Shown here piece after piece: positions 44,338-53,710 of a stretch of 64,000 nt of DNA; position 1 is the first letter of the stretch; every line of letters begins with the position of its first letter. The stretch comes from Parapedobacter koreensis (GTDB lineage: Bacteria; Bacteroidota; Bacteroidia; Sphingobacteriales; Sphingobacteriaceae), in NCBI RefSeq assembly GCF_900109365.1, contig NZ_FNZR01000011.1:1-64000 (forward strand), in the 5' to 3' direction. Under the pieces are notes generated by a model. That model did not search any database and was not told where the DNA came from. It saw only the letters and a program-made list of their open reading frames with translations. The translations under genes were made by a program, and so were the position numbers.

Positions 44338-45732
44338 TCAGCTGTTTTCCACAACCATGGTTTCCGGATTCCAGTGCACGATTTTCCGGTCAAAATAACT
44401 GGTATTGGACAATACAGCCGGCCCTGCCGCACGTAGTCCGAAGACCGCGTCTTCTACAACACCAGTTTTATTACGGATAGCGTTGAAGAAATTGGCGAAG
44501 TGGTCATAGCTATCGCTGTACTCCCTGGGTGCGGTATATTCCTCCTCTTGTGGCCCCATCACTTCGAATTTTGGAGGGTATTTGGCGTTGTATTCCTTAA
44601 GGAACGCTTCTTGTGTAGCTTCAGCGAATGTGTTTATGGTATATCCGGGAGCGTCGGCCAGTCGTTTCTTCTTGATACTTACTCCCCTACCTGAAATAAT
44701 CATCTGTCCTTCACTTCCGATAAACCTGAATTGTTGTCCGCCGCCGGATCCGTCGGCAAAATTGACCCGCAAGGTCAAGGTAAATTCAGGATGCGATTCC
44801 GTTTTCGGATAGTCATAAATCCCCACCATCAAATCGGGCACATCACGGCCGTCTTTCCAGTAACGAAGGCCGCCGCTGGTCATAATACGGTTCGGCCCCT
44901 TGGAATCCAGGACAAAATGTATCCCCGAAAACAAGTGGACGAACAAATCGCCCGCCACACCGGTACCATAGCGCTGGTAATTGCGCCAACGGAAGAAATG
45001 GAGGGGATCAAATGGGATTTTGGGCGCCTTATCACTCAAAAACCTATCCCAGTCTACGGTCTCCGGCGATGCATCCGGTGGTAACGAGTATTGCCATGCC
45101 CCTTGGGCGGAATGGCGGTCGTAATAGGCTTCCACGAAGTTCAGCTCGCCGATAGCCCCGGCCTGAAACAATTCCCGAGCCTTGGCATAAATAATCGAGC
45201 TGACACGTTGGCTGCCCACCTGAATCAACTGCTTGGTTTCATTGGCGGCCTGAATCATGGCATGCCCCTCCTCGATGAGCTTGGTTACAGGCTTTTCGCA
45301 ATACAGGGCTTTGCCGGCCTTCATCGCCTCAATACCAATTTGTGCATGGAGGTGATCCGGCACGGCCAAGACAACCGCATCGATGTCCGGCCGGCTTAAA
45401 ATTTCTTTATAGTCTTTTGTTGTTGCGATATCATTACCGTACAATTCCTTTGCGCGCACCAATCGCCCATCGTATAAATCGGCAACGGCCATGAGCTTGA
45501 CCCCCGGAACCTTCAATGCCGATCCCATATTTGATGTACCTTGTATGCCTCCACCAATGAGCCCTAATTGGATTTGGTCATTGGCGCTGAATCGCTGTTG
45601 GTGTGCGACCTCCCATTGCAGCGTGTTGCTTTTTTGAGGCAACAAAATGGTCGGCGCTACACTGGCCGCCACCGCGGTATTAGCCATCTTTTTTAAGAAA
45701 TGGCGTCTTGAATGCTGATTATCGCTTTTCAT
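44338..45732 (-). CDS. Tat-exported Gfo/Idh/MocA family oxidoreductase
   Basis: A 464-aa exported dehydrogenase-like protein: leader NQHSRRHFLKKMANTAVAAS, Rossmann motif LIGGGIQGTSNMG, and EKPVTKLIEEGHAM. It is the distal gene of the galactonate operon, 61 bp after dgoK. Its 3' end faces the PLP enzyme gene with a 3-bp gap. Possibly oxidises or epimerises the sugar before uptake; substrate not shown. Confidence 0.87.
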   Translation of the reverse strand: MKSDNQHSRRHFLKKMANTAVAASVAPTILLPQKSNTLQWEVAHQQRFSANDQIQLGLIGGGIQGTSNMGSALKVPGVKLMAVADLYDGRLVRAKELYGNDIATTKDYKEILSRPDIDAVVLAVPDHLHAQIGIEAMKAGKALYCEKPVTKLIEEGHAMIQAANETKQLIQVGSQRVSSIIYAKARELFQAGAIGELNFVEAYYDRHSAQGAWQYSLPPDASPETVDWDRFLSDKAPKIPFDPLHFFRWRNYQRYGTGVAGDLFVHLFSGIHFVLDSKGPNRIMTSGGLRYWKDGRDVPDLMVGIYDYPKTESHPEFTLTLRVNFADGSGGGQQFRFIGSEGQMIISGRGVSIKKKRLADAPGYTINTFAEATQEAFLKEYNAKYPPKFEVMGPQEEEYTAPREYSDSYDHFANFFNAIRNKTGVVEDAVFGLRAAGPAVLSNTSYFDRKIVHWNPETMVVENS

Positions 45733-45793
45733 ATCATATAATTGATTAATAAATTATTTGTCGTTGCTAATTTTCACATTTTTAAGGAAAGTT

Positions 45794-46750
45794 TCACGTT
45801 CTTAATGCAGAAAAAATCAGCCGTTGCCCGCTGATAAGTGCCGTATCCGCATCGATAATTTTTACAATCGGCACACCAAGTTCGTTTAACGCCCGTTCAT
45901 ATAAGTGGCTATGTTTTGGTGCGCCCACTAAATAGACAGGGGTATTTGCGCAAATACCCCTCAATTCAGCGCCTATCAGCACACCGCTTAAATAATAGAA
46001 ATTCCTTGTTTTAGGTATTTGCTTGAGTAATTGGTTGGTTCTGACCATGAATGCTGCGTGGAGCAAATCACTGGTTTGGCTAGCATCTACTCCTTCACAA
46101 AAGCATGCTTGGTTTGCCGGATCCTGAAAATCGGCACCTGCCTCCACCGAATCGGAAAGCATGCTTTGTACCGAAAGCAAATCGAAAAACTCTCCGGTCA
46201 TGTACGTTTCAAACGCTGTAGCTTGGTTACCTTTTATCCAAACGTGTTTTGGATGCGTACCCGGAAGAATTAATAGCTGTTCTTTTTCCGTATGCTCCAG
46301 AAGGGGCGCACAACCCACCACCTTGGTCTCTTCACCCCGCATGACATCGCGATCCGTCCTTACGCCGGATACCAGGATAAGCCGGTTATTCAGTGTCTCG
46401 GTATACAGCGCTTCGGCATATAAATCTGAGCCATCCAACTGAAACGGGAGCGTTTTATAAGGCAGCTCCATCAGCCCGATCGTGGAGGATGCCATTCCTG
46501 AAATGACAATAGGAACATCATTCAGCAAAGCCCCGGACTTTTGCTCAAGTTCGTCTACCGCATCCCTCAATGCGTTCGCATAAAATTCTTCGCGGCGTAT
46601 GGATTTTCCCCGCTGTTCCTTCCACAATCGGAACGTTTCTGCAATCCCCTTGTCATGCGTAACCGATGCCAGCACATGCAGATCCGTTGCTTGAATCAGC
46701 CGGAGCCTGAATCGGCTTGTTCCCCAATCGCAGCTTAGAAACCTTTCCAT
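45794..46750 (-). CDS. dgoK: 2-dehydro-3-deoxygalactonokinase (DgoK)
   Basis: Phosphorylates 2-keto-3-deoxygalactonate with ATP. The 318-aa sequence opens with the DgoK nucleotide motif FLSCDWGTSRFRLRLI and carries ISGMASSTIGLMELPY, VSGVRTDRDVMRGEETKVVG and LPGTHPKHVWIK, all DgoK hallmarks. It starts 3 bp after the dgoD stop, in a dgoA-dgoD-dgoK order that gives the full De Ley-Doudoroff route apart from uptake. Confidence 0.93.
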   Translation of the reverse strand: MERFLSCDWGTSRFRLRLIQATDLHVLASVTHDKGIAETFRLWKEQRGKSIRREEFYANALRDAVDELEQKSGALLNDVPIVISGMASSTIGLMELPYKTLPFQLDGSDLYAEALYTETLNNRLILVSGVRTDRDVMRGEETKVVGCAPLLEHTEKEQLLILPGTHPKHVWIKGNQATAFETYMTGEFFDLLSVQSMLSDSVEAGADFQDPANQACFCEGVDASQTSDLLHAAFMVRTNQLLKQIPKTRNFYYLSGVLIGAELRGICANTPVYLVGAPKHSHLYERALNELGVPIVKIIDADTALISGQRLIFSALRT

Positions 46751-46753
46751 GGC

Positions 46754-47902
46754 CTACCATTCCGCTACGCTGCCGTCGGTATGCCGCCAAACGGGATTTC
46801 GCCACTGATGTCCGATTGCAGCCATCTTCCGCACATGCGCCTCATTGATTGCAACGCCCAATCCCGGCCCATTCGGAATATTTACATAACCATCCTTGTA
46901 TTGAAATACCGTCTTGTCTTCCAAATAATCCAGCAAGTCACTGCCCTGGTTATAATGTATCCCCAAGCTCTGCTCCTGTATAAAGGCGTTGTGGCAAGTG
47001 GCATCCACTTGCAGACATGCAGCCAGCGCAATAGGCCCCAAGGGGCAATGTGGCGCGGCCGCTACATCATAAGCCTCTGCCATGGAAATGATTTTTTTGC
47101 ATTCGGTGATGCCTCCGGCATGGGATACATCCGGTTGGATGATGTCTGCATAACCTCCTTGCAGTAAGGTTTTAAACTGCCATTTGGAAAACATACGTTC
47201 CCCCGTTGCAATAGGAATAGCCACATGGTGGGCTATTTCCCGTAAGTCTTCATTATTTTCAGGTAACACCGGCTCCTCGATGAACATCGGCCGATACGGT
47301 TCCAACGCCTTGGCCAGTATTTTGGCCATGGGCTTATGCACACGGCCATGGAAATCAATACCGATACCAAAAGCCGGGCCTGTCGCATCCCTGACGGCGG
47401 CAATACGGGCTACCGCCGCATCGATCTTGTCATAGCTGTCTATGTATTGCAATTCTTCCGTAGCATTCATTTTGACAGCCAAAAAGCCATTGTCGGCCAT
47501 TTTCTTCGCAGCGAGGCCCACATCGGCCGGACGATCCCCACCGATCCACGAATACACTTTCATCCTATCCCGTGCTTTCCCTCCAAGCAGTTCATGGATC
47601 GGCGCATTGTAGTATTTGCCTTTGATGTCCCACAGCGCTTGGTCAATGCCCGCTATGGCACTCATCAAAACAGGGCCACCCCGATAGAAGCCGGCGCGGT
47701 ACATCACATTCCAATGATCTTCTATCCGCATCGGATCTTTACCCGTCAGGTATGTCATCAATTCATCGACCGCTGTTTTCACCGTAGCTGCTTTCCCCTC
47801 AATCACCGGCTCACCCCAGCCGGCGATGCCTTCGTCCGTTTCTATTTTCAGGAATAGCCACCTTGGCGGCACCTGGAATAATTCATAAGATTTGATCTTC
47901 AT
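46754..47902 (-). CDS. dgoD: D-galactonate dehydratase (DgoD)
   Basis: Dehydrates D-galactonate to 2-keto-3-deoxygalactonate; enolase superfamily, 382 aa. Start at ATG 47902 ([21 protein letters not shown]), 4 bp after the dgoA stop; a longer frame to 47935 would overlap dgoA. Active-site residues fall at the positions known for the E. coli enzyme: D183 and H185 (DFHGR), E209 (IEEP), E235 (GERM) and H285 (PHCPLGP). No leader, so cytoplasmic, unlike the two exported enolase-superfamily proteins in the first locus. Confidence 0.94.
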   Translation of the reverse strand: MKIKSYELFQVPPRWLFLKIETDEGIAGWGEPVIEGKAATVKTAVDELMTYLTGKDPMRIEDHWNVMYRAGFYRGGPVLMSAIAGIDQALWDIKGKYYNAPIHELLGGKARDRMKVYSWIGGDRPADVGLAAKKMADNGFLAVKMNATEELQYIDSYDKIDAAVARIAAVRDATGPAFGIGIDFHGRVHKPMAKILAKALEPYRPMFIEEPVLPENNEDLREIAHHVAIPIATGERMFSKWQFKTLLQGGYADIIQPDVSHAGGITECKKIISMAEAYDVAAAPHCPLGPIALAACLQVDATCHNAFIQEQSLGIHYNQGSDLLDYLEDKTVFQYKDGYVNIPNGPGLGVAINEAHVRKMAAIGHQWRNPVWRHTDGSVAEW

Positions 47903-47906
47903 AAGC

Positions 47907-48536
47907 TCATGCAGGTTTGGCAATGGCCGCCACAAATTGGCTGGCTTTATCGGTCAGTTGCGCTAAATAGTCTCTGGTGATAGACTGGGTTGTATCAATC
48001 AAGGTATTGCCCACGCCAAAAGCAACAGCACCGGCATCTTTAAAGTCCCGGATATTTTGCGGCGTTAGACCACCGGAAGGCAGCAGCGGTATCTGTGGAA
48101 ATGGCCCGGCGATGCTCCGGATATAAGCAGGTGACGTAGCAGGGAACACCTTCACAATATCGGCCCCACCCTTATGCGCTGCATAGATTTCCGTCGGCGT
48201 GAAGGCTCCAGGTATGCTCACCGCATCGAGATCTTTGGTCGTTTTAATGACATCCACATCCACCACCGGTGAAAGGATAAAGCGGGCACCCGCCGCTACA
48301 GCAGCTTCAACCATTTGTGTATCAAGCACCGTTCCCGCGCCGATAACCATCCGGTCGCCAATGCCTCCCGCCAACGTTTTAATAGCCACCAGCGGTTCTT
48401 CGGAATTCATGGTCACCTCCAAAATGCGGATGCCGCCAGCATATAATGCTTCGGCAACTTCCAATACATGTTCGGGCCGAAGGCCCCGGATAATCGCTAT
48501 AATACCATTTTCCTTAATTTCTGATAATGTAGACAT
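47907..48536 (-). CDS. dgoA: 2-dehydro-3-deoxy-6-phosphogalactonate aldolase (KDPG aldolase family)
   Basis: Cleaves KDPGal to pyruvate and glyceraldehyde-3-phosphate. Start at ATG 48536 ([18 protein letters not shown]); the longer frame up to 48602 starts with GTG and lies against the cytochrome gene. The Schiff-base lysine is K129 in [10 protein letters not shown]; also seen are E40 (RILEVT), SPVVD and [10 protein letters not shown]. About 209 aa, the normal length. Placement with dgoD and dgoK supports galactonate rather than gluconate use, though KDPG could also be accepted. Confidence 0.9.
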   Translation of the reverse strand: MSTLSEIKENGIIAIIRGLRPEHVLEVAEALYAGGIRILEVTMNSEEPLVAIKTLAGGIGDRMVIGAGTVLDTQMVEAAVAAGARFILSPVVDVDVIKTTKDLDAVSIPGAFTPTEIYAAHKGGADIVKVFPATSPAYIRSIAGPFPQIPLLPSGGLTPQNIRDFKDAGAVAFGVGNTLIDTTQSITRDYLAQLTDKASQFVAAIAKPA

Positions 48537-48602
48537 ACAACTTAGGGTTTTATTAGGAACAAAAGATACTTCACAAAAGTAAATAATCTTTCGGCCAAAC
48601 AC

Positions 48603-50870
48603 TTAATCCTTTCCGAACAATTCGTGTAGTTCATCTTGTGTAAAGGGTTCGGTTCGATCACCGAATTTTGCACGTACACCGCCAAGATCTTCCCCCACCA
48701 ACTCATCGCCTGTATTATTTCCCCAGGCGTTTCGGATATAACTGAGCAATTGAGCCAATTCGGCGTCATCAATGGCCGAGTTGTGCGCTATTCCGGGCAT
48801 CTCGCCACTTACCTCGGGAGTCCTATATGTATGGCCTGCTACGTCGACAGGACCGGTAAGGCCATAGAGCACCAGTGCCATCAGCCGCTCTTTGTCTCCT
48901 TTCACCCACTCCGACCCGGCCAGGGGCGGCGCAATGGGTGATACACCACGGCCATCTTCGCCATGGCAGGGCTGGCATGCGTTTCTAAACAGCGCAATCC
49001 CTGCGGGATATTGTTTGGCCAGTTGTGCTTGGTTATGGTTCTCCGTCTGACCGCTGATTTCATCGACAACTGCCGAGAGATGTCGATATAATGCCTTCGA
49101 TGTGTCGGGTACCTGCTTGGTTACCGTCTGCATCAATCGTGCTTCATGCCCCGCCACACCACTGATGATGGCATCCGTGATATAGCGATTGTCTGCATAC
49201 TGCACAGCCCATTGCTCGACGGTGTGCATGACAGCCGAATCATCCCCCGGGGCCAGCGAAGCAACAGCAAGCGCCGCATAGGGTGCAAGCAATGTATCAT
49301 TTTTTGCAATGACCGCATTCAGGATGTCAATCCGTTCTTTCTGGGTTGCCGTACCGCTCAATGATGGAAAGGCTGCAAGCGCCTGCGCGCACACCTGCCA
49401 TTCCGGCCGGGCGAGTACGGTCCTGATATCAGCTACGGTCAGCAGTCCCAATCCTTCCAATGTCCATAGTGCGTGAACGCATTGCAGTGAATCGCTCCCG
49501 CTGGTGAGGAGCGTACGCAAATCGGATGCCGCATCCGTCGCCTGCCTGTCGATCAATGTACGCTGCGCTTGGTCGCGCACCCAGCCATTCGTATGGCCCA
49601 ACAAAGCGACCAGCGAATCCGTCCGCTGGGGCATGGTTACCGTGCGCCGCTTACTGCCTTTTGGAAATACCCGATAAATCCTTCCCATCCCCAATGGAAG
49701 TGTCAGTCCCCGTTCGGCAATCTCATTTTTCAGATAGGGTGTGAGGTATGTACTATGTTGGATAATACCACGATACATATCCAGTATATAGAGCGACCCA
49801 TCAGGCCCGTCAAACAGGTTTACCGGCCGGAAGCGCTCATCATCACTGGCCAAAAACTCCTTCCCCTCATAGGCCTGCTTTCCGGTCACACGGAACCCCG
49901 CTTCCGTAAGCACATTGCGCTTGATTAGGTTCGCCGATGGCTCTGCCACAAAAGCGTTTGTCCCAGGAATCAACCCGCCACGGTAGACCAGCGGCCCGCA
50001 GGCCGCCGTGAAATTTACCAGCCGTCCCGTACTATCCAACACCCCTTCCATATATCCCCTGTTCACACCGGTTGTTGGATGGATGGGATACACGCGTGTG
50101 TCCCCTACAATCGTTTCGTTATATCCGGCCACCCTACGTTGATTGGGGTTGCCTGCACCGAGTCCAGGTGGGAAATAGTCGCCCGACAGGTTACTGGAAT
50201 TATCATTGTAATAAAGCCGGCCCCAATCATCCTGGCTGATACCCCATTGCCCCCGGAAATGCGTTTTTTCCTTTAGCCAGGTCCCATCCGCAAGCCTTCG
50301 ATACCGCCAGTCATATTTGGCACTGTAAATCCAGTTATCCAATCCCCTTAGCAATCCATTCGGCTGGTGCTCCACATTGCCCCCTTCGGCATATGCACTG
50401 TCTACCAATGACTTGTTTATGGGGTGTCCCTCCTCGATTTCATAAAACCACAGATTAGGTGGCTCAGCCATCAGCAATCCACCATTCACCAGACAAAGCG
50501 CGCGGGGTACCACCAATGAATCCAGAAAGACCGTCCGTTCATCCATCTTCCCGTCACCATCCGTGTCTTCCAATATAACGATGCGGCCCACCGGTGCCTC
50601 TTCGCCCGTACCCAACGTATCAGGCATATAGCCATCCATCTCGGCCACCCATATCCGGCCGTCGCCATCGAATGTCATGGCCACAGGGGCCACGACCAGC
50701 GGTTCGGCCGCAACAAGCGCAACCTCGAAACCTGCTTCCAGCTCCATGGCCTTAAGCGAAGCCTGGGGACTAAGCACCCCGTCTCCGTAACGCGTAGAGC
50801 AACGGATTAGCAGGCAGGCAATAATTAGAAATGTGATTTTGTATCCGGTTGTTAAATTAGTTGTCTTCAC
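48603..50870 (-). CDS. PVC-type membrane-bound dehydrogenase with C-terminal cytochrome c
   Basis: A 755-aa exported protein starting at GTG 50870 (MKTTNLTTGYKITFLIIACLLIRC), with a lipobox-like end to the leader. Residues about 35-400 form a six-bladed propeller of the PVC-type dehydrogenase family (VAPVAMTFDGDGRIWVAEM, DTDGDGKMDERTVF, PNGLLRGLDNWIY). Next come HEAT-like repeats (about 410-600), then a cytochrome c with CQPCH and a distal Met. Relatives are thought to oxidise sugars in the periplasm. Directly ahead of dgoA, dgoD and dgoK it is a good candidate for making or delivering the sugar acid, an inference. Confidence 0.85.
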   Translation of the reverse strand: MKTTNLTTGYKITFLIIACLLIRCSTRYGDGVLSPQASLKAMELEAGFEVALVAAEPLVVAPVAMTFDGDGRIWVAEMDGYMPDTLGTGEEAPVGRIVILEDTDGDGKMDERTVFLDSLVVPRALCLVNGGLLMAEPPNLWFYEIEEGHPINKSLVDSAYAEGGNVEHQPNGLLRGLDNWIYSAKYDWRYRRLADGTWLKEKTHFRGQWGISQDDWGRLYYNDNSSNLSGDYFPPGLGAGNPNQRRVAGYNETIVGDTRVYPIHPTTGVNRGYMEGVLDSTGRLVNFTAACGPLVYRGGLIPGTNAFVAEPSANLIKRNVLTEAGFRVTGKQAYEGKEFLASDDERFRPVNLFDGPDGSLYILDMYRGIIQHSTYLTPYLKNEIAERGLTLPLGMGRIYRVFPKGSKRRTVTMPQRTDSLVALLGHTNGWVRDQAQRTLIDRQATDAASDLRTLLTSGSDSLQCVHALWTLEGLGLLTVADIRTVLARPEWQVCAQALAAFPSLSGTATQKERIDILNAVIAKNDTLLAPYAALAVASLAPGDDSAVMHTVEQWAVQYADNRYITDAIISGVAGHEARLMQTVTKQVPDTSKALYRHLSAVVDEISGQTENHNQAQLAKQYPAGIALFRNACQPCHGEDGRGVSPIAPPLAGSEWVKGDKERLMALVLYGLTGPVDVAGHTYRTPEVSGEMPGIAHNSAIDDAELAQLLSYIRNAWGNNTGDELVGEDLGGVRAKFGDRTEPFTQDELHELFGKD

Positions 50871-50896
50871 GCTACAAACTAAGATAAAATTGCATT

Positions 50897-50908
50897 TATA
50901 TGCAAGTT
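50897..50908. promoter_or_regulatory. TATATGCAAGTT motif, copy 2 (dgo/LLM divergent promoter)
   Basis: Second copy of the 12-mer seen at 41632-41643, here overlapping the imperfect palindrome TGCATTTATATGCA, 27 bp upstream of the GTG start of the dehydrogenase-cytochrome gene. Confidence 0.4.
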
Positions 50909-50973
50909 TATGTAAATAGCATATAACATATACTTTCTTAACTTACCTTAAGGACATATTCAACTAACCTATG

Positions 50974-50981
50974 TATTTTTG
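50974..50981 (+). promoter_or_regulatory. -7 promoter box (TATTTTTG) of the LLM gene
   Basis: Exact TAnnTTTG match, 19 bp before ATG 51001. No clear TTTG at -33. Confidence 0.45.
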
Positions 50982-51000
50982 CGTTTAAACAAATAAAACC

Positions 51001-52035
51001 ATGGAATTAGGCATTAGCATGTTTGGCGATTTGCAGGTAGACAAAGCAACGGGAAACTTCCAGTCCACACAACAACGGCTTCGGGAAATCATCGAAGAGA
51101 TCAAATTAATGGATGAGGTAGGACTGGACTACTTCGGTATTGGCGAACACCATCGTCCGGACTATGCCGTACCCAGCCCCGAAATTGTGATGGCGGCTGC
51201 GGCGACGGTGACCAAAAACATCAAGCTGGGAAGTGCCGTGTCGGTATTGAGCTCTTCCGATCCGGTAAAGCTGTATCAAAATTTCGCGATGATCGACCAA
51301 TTGTCCGGAGGCCGCGCAGAACTAATGGCTGGCAGGGGTAGCTTTATCGAGTCTTTCCCATTGTTTGGATATGACCTGGACGACTACGATGCGCTATTTG
51401 CCGAAAAGCTGGACTTACTGCTCACCATCAATAAAAATGAGCGCGTGACCTGGCACGGGAAATTCAGGACTTCGCTGAATGACCAAGCCATCCTGCCGCG
51501 TGCGGTGAATAATGAACTTTCCATCTGGATAGCTGTCGGTGGTACACCACAATCCGTGATTCGGGCCGGCAAACTTGGCCTTCCCCTGATGATTGCCATC
51601 ATCGGCGGCGCGCCTACGCAATTCCAGCCGCTCTTCGATTTATACAAAAAGACATACCTTGAAAATGGCCACGACCCGGCTAAATTCCAAGTAGGCATCC
51701 ATTCGCATGCCCTTTTTGGCGATAATGCTGCGGCGCTGAGCAAGGCCTATTTCCCATTATATGCCGCACAAATGGACCGGGTGGGAAGGTCACGCGGCTG
51801 GCCGTCTTATCAGCGCACCCAGTTTGACTTTGGCATGTCCAAACATGGCGCATTGTTCGTCGGTGAGGCTGACGCAATGGCTGACAAAATCCTTCATTAT
51901 CAGGAACTATTTGGCCTTACGCGCTTTGCTGCACATATGGATGTGGGTGCGCCATCACATCAGGATCTCATGAAGTCCATCGAAATTTATGGCACCAAGA
52001 TAGCACCCCAGGTCAGAAAAGCGTTGGCAAAATAA
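51001..52035 (+). CDS. LLM-class flavin-dependent oxidoreductase (luciferase-like)
   Basis: A 344-aa TIM-barrel FMN/F420-type monooxygenase-like protein: GISMFGDLQ start, GLDYFGIGEHHRPDYAVPSP, then the flavin-binding NFAMIDQLSGGRAELMAGRGS. Typical length and no leader, so cytoplasmic. Substrate unknown. It is divergent from the galactonate operon but shares its promoter region. Confidence 0.88.
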   Translation: MELGISMFGDLQVDKATGNFQSTQQRLREIIEEIKLMDEVGLDYFGIGEHHRPDYAVPSPEIVMAAAATVTKNIKLGSAVSVLSSSDPVKLYQNFAMIDQLSGGRAELMAGRGSFIESFPLFGYDLDDYDALFAEKLDLLLTINKNERVTWHGKFRTSLNDQAILPRAVNNELSIWIAVGGTPQSVIRAGKLGLPLMIAIIGGAPTQFQPLFDLYKKTYLENGHDPAKFQVGIHSHALFGDNAAALSKAYFPLYAAQMDRVGRSRGWPSYQRTQFDFGMSKHGALFVGEADAMADKILHYQELFGLTRFAAHMDVGAPSHQDLMKSIEIYGTKIAPQVRKALAK

Positions 52036-52041
52036 CAGCTG

Positions 52042-53016
52042 CTACAGGGCTTCAAACGTTTCGGAAAATGAAAACCCAAACCGTTTGGCTGCGTCCGGAT
52101 TATACACCCGTTTCCGCACCTGGAGCATTTCCACCTTGAGGCTATCTGTCGATTGTGTTTTTAGGTAAGTAGCTGCCTGGGCTCCACTTTGGTATCCCCA
52201 TCGGTAAATATCAGCACCGAAAGCGGCGACCGCACCTCTTGATACCAGCCCTGATTCGCTGGTGAATACCGGTATGCCTTTGTCGTTGCAGTTTTTAAGA
52301 ATGGTTTCAAAAGCCGCAAACACGGTATTATCCGGATTAGCGAAAAACGCGTCGATATTATTGGTCAGCAACGAACGGACGACCAATTGTGCTTCAGCAG
52401 AGCTGTTGAGCGGCAGTGCCTCCAGCTGCACATCCATGCTTTCTGCAAGCGAGGCAATCCGTTCATAAGCTTCAACGGACTGGGGTTCGGACTGATTGTA
52501 AATCATACCAACGGTCAGCCGCTCCTCTTTCGGTTTCACCATCTCGGTGATGATGGCAAACGACGTATCGATATAGTTCAGATCTTCACCCGTGCCAAAC
52601 AGATGAGCAGGTGGCTGGCCGTTGGATTCCAGGAGTCCCAAAATCTCGGGCATCGCGGTCACCGTCTGGAAGATGGGAATGTCTTTACTCCGCTGTACAG
52701 CAGCAATCGTAGCGAGGGTAGTACTTGTGCCGATAAGGTCTACACCTTGGCTGTTGAAATAGCTGATAATTTGATTCAAGGTGGCCGCATCACCTTGGGC
52801 ATTGCGATGAATGATACGTATTGTGCCGTCGGTTTCACTGTAGCCGCTGTCACTTAAAGCCGCTTCGAATCCCTCACGCGCTTGCGCAATGGTAGCGTCC
52901 TCAAAGGCCTCCACAAAGCCGACTACGGGTATGCCTTCGGCTTTTTGAGGGGATTGGCAGGAAAAGGCCGATATACCAGCTATCAATAGCAGCCAGAGGA
53001 CGTGCTGATTCTTCAT
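52042..53016 (-). CDS. ABC transporter substrate-binding lipoprotein (TrpX/DUF534-like)
   Basis: A 324-aa lipoprotein (leader MKNQHVLWLLLIAGISAFSC) of the PF04392 type: VVGFVEAFEDATIAQAREGF, DLIGTSTTLATIAAVQ, RSKDIPIFQTVT, TVGMIYNQSEPQSVE. Relatives pair with a permease and ATPase (trpYZ-like), but none is adjacent here, so it is an orphan binding protein or its partners lie elsewhere. It ends 6 bp from the convergent LLM gene. Confidence 0.85.
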   Translation of the reverse strand: MKNQHVLWLLLIAGISAFSCQSPQKAEGIPVVGFVEAFEDATIAQAREGFEAALSDSGYSETDGTIRIIHRNAQGDAATLNQIISYFNSQGVDLIGTSTTLATIAAVQRSKDIPIFQTVTAMPEILGLLESNGQPPAHLFGTGEDLNYIDTSFAIITEMVKPKEERLTVGMIYNQSEPQSVEAYERIASLAESMDVQLEALPLNSSAEAQLVVRSLLTNNIDAFFANPDNTVFAAFETILKNCNDKGIPVFTSESGLVSRGAVAAFGADIYRWGYQSGAQAATYLKTQSTDSLKVEMLQVRKRVYNPDAAKRFGFSFSETFEAL

Positions 53017-53710
53017 GTCAACAAATTTAAGGTTTTTTCTGAGGGTAATATGAAAATAGAAGGTTTAATTTATGCACGTTGGGCCGTGCGGGCCTTTGTC
53101 GCTGGAAGCGACGCTCTTTTGCGCGATGCCGCGCAGGTTTTTTTTGCGCTCTATGCCGCGCGGGCATGTTACTTTGTTTGCGCCAAAGTAACCAAAGCGC
53201 TTCGGCTGGCCGCTCCGTTGCCATCCGTTGCGGCATCCCCGGACGCATCCCGTAGACGCCCCCAAGCACAGGCCTTCGCTTCGCTTCGTCGGTCTGCTTA
53301 ACCACGTCCGCTGCGCCGATTATTTCCGTCGGGGGCTGCTTCGCTGCCTATGGCTTCCTGCACGGCCTAAGCCGGTCCGGCCATGAATTTAATCCCGTAC
53401 GGCTGCCCGCAACAACCCTCCGTACACCTTTAAATCCCGCCTTGAATACGCTGCGGCATGCAGTGGGAGACACTACCGACCGTAGCAGCGGATTCCAGCG
53501 GGGAGTTTATTCACCTTGTGTCTGTTTTTATCGGTGTTCATGAGCTCCCTGCGGTCGGTTTTGAATACTTTTTGCGGAAAAAAGTATTGCCCTGCCGTGG
53601 CGAACGGCGGAAAGCCTTGCGCTGAGGCAAAAGCACGCTCCTCACGCAGTGAGTAATTGTCTAAACAAAACCTTCTTTATAATTCAACCAAAAATCCGTA
53701 ACCTTATCCC
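53017..53710. ncRNA. 694-bp non-coding stretch with clustered hairpins (structured element)
   Basis: I see no convincing protein gene here. Consecutive perfect stems are GTCGCT/AGCGAC (53098-53112), TGCGCG/CGCGCA (53120-53135, followed by eight T at 53138-53145), ATGCC/GGCAT (53153-53167) and GTTACTTTG/CAAAGTAAC (53168-53192). A nested set spans 53476-53558: CCGACCG with CGGTCGG, inside it GGGAG with CTCCC, inside that CACC with GGTG. AATACTTTTT/AAAAAGTATT (53564-53588), GCCGT/ACGGC (53594-53608) and CTCAC/GTGAG (53641-53653) follow. This could be an interspersed repeat or a structured RNA; the transcribed strand is not known. Confidence 0.45.

Noticed and set aside
53002-53305. Overlapping frames on both strands (about 92-100 codons)
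   Set aside because: Both run through the hairpin cluster, are Arg/Ala-rich and overlap each other almost fully. They look like shadows of a structured or repeated DNA element.
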